A stretch of DNA of 37,609 nt from a bacterium (GTDB lineage: Bacteria; Zixibacteria; MSB-5A5; WJJR01): NCBI GenBank assembly GCA_021813505.1, contig JAKAKI010000002.1, positions 1-37,609 on the forward strand, read 5' to 3'. Shown here piece by piece: positions 35,922 to 37,609 of this stretch. The stretch's first letter is position 1. Each line of letters starts with the position of its first letter. A program made the translations under genes and the position numbers. The notes under the pieces are model-generated. The model ran no database searches. It saw nothing but the letters and a program-made list of their open reading frames with translations, and was not told the origin of the DNA.

Positions 35922-36302
35922 CTACTTCTTCTCCAGACTCTGGTAGAGCATGAACTTGTTGCCGTCGGGATCGTAAAACGTCGCCAGCTTCACCATCCCT
36001 TCAATCGTCTGCGTCGGTCCGTCGAATCGCACTTTCTTGGCTTCGAGCTGCTTGCGCGATTCGTCGATATCGACCACGCCAAACGTCAGCGTGGTGCCCC
36101 CTTTGACCTGGGGATTCTCCTCCTGCCCCACGCCCAGATTGACACGCGGCATGTGGGTGGCGAGCTCGCACCAGCCCATCTGATCCAATTGATAGAGCAG
36201 CTTGAATCCGAGCACGTCCTGATACCATTGGATGGCGGCCTTCATGTCCTTGACGCCAAGGGCACAGGTCAGTCCGCCATCGTACTTCAGTGAAGTTGCC
36301 AT
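35922..36302 (-). CDS. VOC-family (glyoxalase/bleomycin-resistance-like) protein
   Basis: A 126-residue metal-fold protein with one VOC module: GGLTCALGVKDMKAAIQWYQ, then DVLGFKLLYQ, GTTLTFGVVDIDES, and TFYDPDGNKFMLYQS. Such proteins include glyoxalases, dioxygenases and resistance proteins; the chemistry here is unknown. The ATG at 36302 has AAGGAG eight bases upstream; an upstream ATG at 36338 would overlap the predicted transcription start. It is divergent from the HxlR-type regulator gene and has a near-consensus promoter, so it is probably the regulator's target. Confidence 0.88.
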   Translation of the reverse strand: MATSLKYDGGLTCALGVKDMKAAIQWYQDVLGFKLLYQLDQMGWCELATHMPRVNLGVGQEENPQVKGGTTLTFGVVDIDESRKQLEAKKVRFDGPTQTIEGMVKLATFYDPDGNKFMLYQSLEKK

Positions 36303-36346
36303 GGGTGACTCCTTGAATCTGGTTTGAGTGTCCGTCATCGCTACGA

Positions 36347-36375
36347 ATTTTATACTTGCTATACTTTGATGTCAA
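36347..36375 (-). promoter_or_regulatory. Consensus sigma70-type promoter of the VOC gene with repeat operator
   Basis: On the minus strand TTGACA (36370-36375) and TAAAAT (36347-36352) are exactly 17 bp apart. Direct repeats of AAGTATA with a 9-bp period lie in the spacer (plus strand TATACTT at 36351-36357 and 36360-36366). They are placed so that a bound regulator would block RNA polymerase. The TACTT/AAGTA core resembles HxlR-family operators. Confidence 0.7.
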
Positions 36376-36384
36376 CAGTATTTT
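36356..36384 (+). promoter_or_regulatory. Candidate promoter of the HxlR-type regulator gene (possibly leaderless)
   Basis: TTGCTA (36356-36361) and TATTTT (36379-36384) are 17 bp apart. The expected start falls at about 36391, the A of the ATG, and no ribosome-binding site is present. The promoter overlaps the opposite one, so a single regulator site could control both. Confidence 0.45.
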
Positions 36385-36390
36385 GCCGCC

Positions 36391-36999
36391 ATGGGATCAA
36401 TTCTGCAGCCGGCTGATCTCTTTCACCATCGCTGGTCGGTGCCGATTCTGGCGGAACTGTATCGCACCAGTGGCAGCCGGTTCGTGGTTCTGGCCAACCA
36501 TCTGAGCGTCGGCCCGGATTCGCTGCACCACACCCTTGATGCCTTGATGCGTCATCGCTGGATTCGCCGCAATCCCGGATACGGCCACCCGTTGCGCCCG
36601 GAGTACATCCTCACCCCCACCGGGGCTGTCCTGGCGCCGGGTTGCGCGCGCTTGCTCAGGCTTTTGCAATCAATCGAGTTCGAGGAGGTTGGTTTGCGCA
36701 AATGGTCGATGCCGGTGCTGCTGGCGATTCAAACCGGCCGTAAGCGCTTTTCCGATCTCAAGGCATCGCTGCGCGGTATCACGTCGCGCGCGCTGACGCT
36801 GGCTCTCAAGGACCTCCAGACGGCAGGGCTGATCGAGCGAACCATCCTCGATGAATACCCGCCGGCCACGCGCTACGATCTCACGGGCAAGGGACGCCGG
36901 ATCGGACATGCCCTGGAGGAATTGTGCGGTCCAATGCCGCCCGGAGGTGGCTCCGGCGCCAGGTCTGCCTGGCCGATTCTTCTGTATGCGCCGGCCTAA
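36391..36999 (+). CDS. Tandem HxlR-type winged-helix regulator
   Basis: A 202-residue DNA-binding protein containing two HxlR-like winged-helix units instead of the usual one (about 100-120 residues). The second unit is typical: KWSMPVLLAIQTGRKRFSDL, then ITSRALTLALKDLQTAGLIE and PPATRYDLTGKGRRIGHALE. The first is diverged but keeps HRWSVPILAELY, SLHHTLDALMRHRWIRRNPG, then YILTPTG. Because HxlR proteins bind as dimers, a single-chain duplicate may bind as one covalent pair. It is divergent from the VOC gene, sharing the 88-bp promoter region, and is the likely regulator of it. No Cys sensor is obvious (Cys at two positions only). Confidence 0.87.
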   Translation: MGSILQPADLFHHRWSVPILAELYRTSGSRFVVLANHLSVGPDSLHHTLDALMRHRWIRRNPGYGHPLRPEYILTPTGAVLAPGCARLLRLLQSIEFEEVGLRKWSMPVLLAIQTGRKRFSDLKASLRGITSRALTLALKDLQTAGLIERTILDEYPPATRYDLTGKGRRIGHALEELCGPMPPGGGSGARSAWPILLYAPA

Positions 37000-37010
37000 T
37001 CGAGCCCGTT

Positions 37011-37609
37011 CTACGTCCAGCCGTTTGCCGCAAAGAACTCGGCACGGCGCAAGACATCGCTTGAGTAATTTCGACCCGCCGTGTAGAAATCGACGTTGCG
37101 TCCGTTGCTAAAGGTACGCAGTACATTCCCCGGTCCGCAATTGTATGACGCCAGCATCGCGCGAGTCAGTTTTGCTTCTTCAAGCGATGCGTGGCGCTTG
37201 ATGGTGGCACGGAAGTCTGCCAGGGTTTTGCAGGCGTATTCGATATTCGCTTTGGGATCGGCCCAGTTCCCGGAGCGCGCGAATTCGTGAAAGTCGTAAT
37301 CAATCTGCATGAGTCCGCGCCCGAAGCCGTAGCCGTCCGGCGGCAATGGGGTAACGCGGTACCGGCTCGGGCAGCTTCGCTTGGCAAAATCACCCGTCCC
37401 CGCCGCGCGTTGATTAGTCCCCTGAGGCAGTCTTAACGCCAGCCCCCAACGCGATTCACGCGATCCGATTCCGCCAATCAAAGAGAGTGAAATCCCAAAC
37501 GCCCGTCCCGCCTCGGCAGCGAACTGTTGATATTGTGCCGCCTCCGCCAACTCCGCCTGGAGAACAAGATGGGCAACTGCAACCGGCCCGGGAACGGAAA
37601 CTGCCGGTT
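37011..37609 (-). CDS. Lytic-transglycosylase/lysozyme-like protein, N-terminus beyond the window
   Basis: The frame is open to the right edge, so only the C-terminal 198 or so residues are seen. IGGIGSRESRWGLALR carries a likely catalytic Glu (in SRES). It is followed by GYGFGRGLMQIDYDFHEFA, DPKANIEYACKTLADFR and MLASYNCGPGNVLRTFSNG, a layout typical of SLT/goose-lysozyme-like muramidases. An internal TTG (37550) is not needed as a start. The product probably cleaves peptidoglycan; whether it is exported depends on the missing N-terminus. Its stop lies 11 bp from the stop of the converging HxlR gene. Confidence 0.78.
   Translation of the reverse strand, partial: PAVSVPGPVAVAHLVLQAELAEAAQYQQFAAEAGRAFGISLSLIGGIGSRESRWGLALRLPQGTNQRAAGTGDFAKRSCPSRYRVTPLPPDGYGFGRGLMQIDYDFHEFARSGNWADPKANIEYACKTLADFRATIKRHASLEEAKLTRAMLASYNCGPGNVLRTFSNGRNVDFYTAGRNYSSDVLRRAEFFAANGWT

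Overview
The window is about 37.6 kb of GC-rich, gene-dense bacterial DNA from a Gram-negative-type organism. It encodes a TonB-dependent receptor, a TolC-family outer-membrane factor, an RND pump and several lipobox lipoproteins. An S46 dipeptidyl-peptidase, a group-2 P5C dehydrogenase, many palindromic intergenic repeats and no close match to a familiar model genome suggest an uncultured FCB-like lineage (Zixibacteria-like is a guess). No rRNA, tRNA or CRISPR array was recognised.

Layout. 1-3641 (minus): the start of a family-2 glycosyltransferase, a solitary OLD-type AAA/TOPRIM nuclease, and a P5C dehydrogenase. 4260-6804 (plus): two tandem SET-domain proteins with Gly-Asn tails, the second overlapping cysK. 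7264-12470 (plus): selD with an in-frame UGA (selenocysteine) near its start, a DUF1015 protein, and a MoxR ATPase/VWA pair. 12608-14440 (minus): moeB-rhodanese, moaD and moaE for molybdopterin synthesis. 14744-15550 (plus): a fluoride riboswitch, crcB/fluC and a DUF190 gene. 15551-16011: a patch of palindromic repeats. 16012-17535 (minus): a GT-C membrane glycosyltransferase. 17682-19800: a two-repeat lipoprotein downstream of, and in frame with, an IS200/REP-type transposase flanked by palindromes. 19812-22325 (minus): gyrA. 22599-23459 (plus): a peroxiredoxin with a histone-H1-like N-terminal tail. 23675-28809 (plus): a TonB-dependent receptor and an S46 peptidase. 29261-35827 (plus): a CusCBA-type metal efflux operon ending in a metal-binding lipoprotein and a 13-bp hairpin. 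35922-36999: a divergent VOC protein and a tandem-HxlR regulator with interlocked promoters. 37011 to the end (minus): a muramidase-like protein cut by the window edge.

The most notable items are the hidden selenocysteine codon of selD, the SET-domain pair, the H1-tail/peroxiredoxin fusion (a possible SET substrate, speculative), GyrA with Gln83/Pro87 in the quinolone pocket, the transposase frame that runs without a stop into a lipoprotein gene, and the overlapping promoter/operator between the VOC and HxlR genes. All functional statements come from reading the sequence and from known family features; no database search was run.
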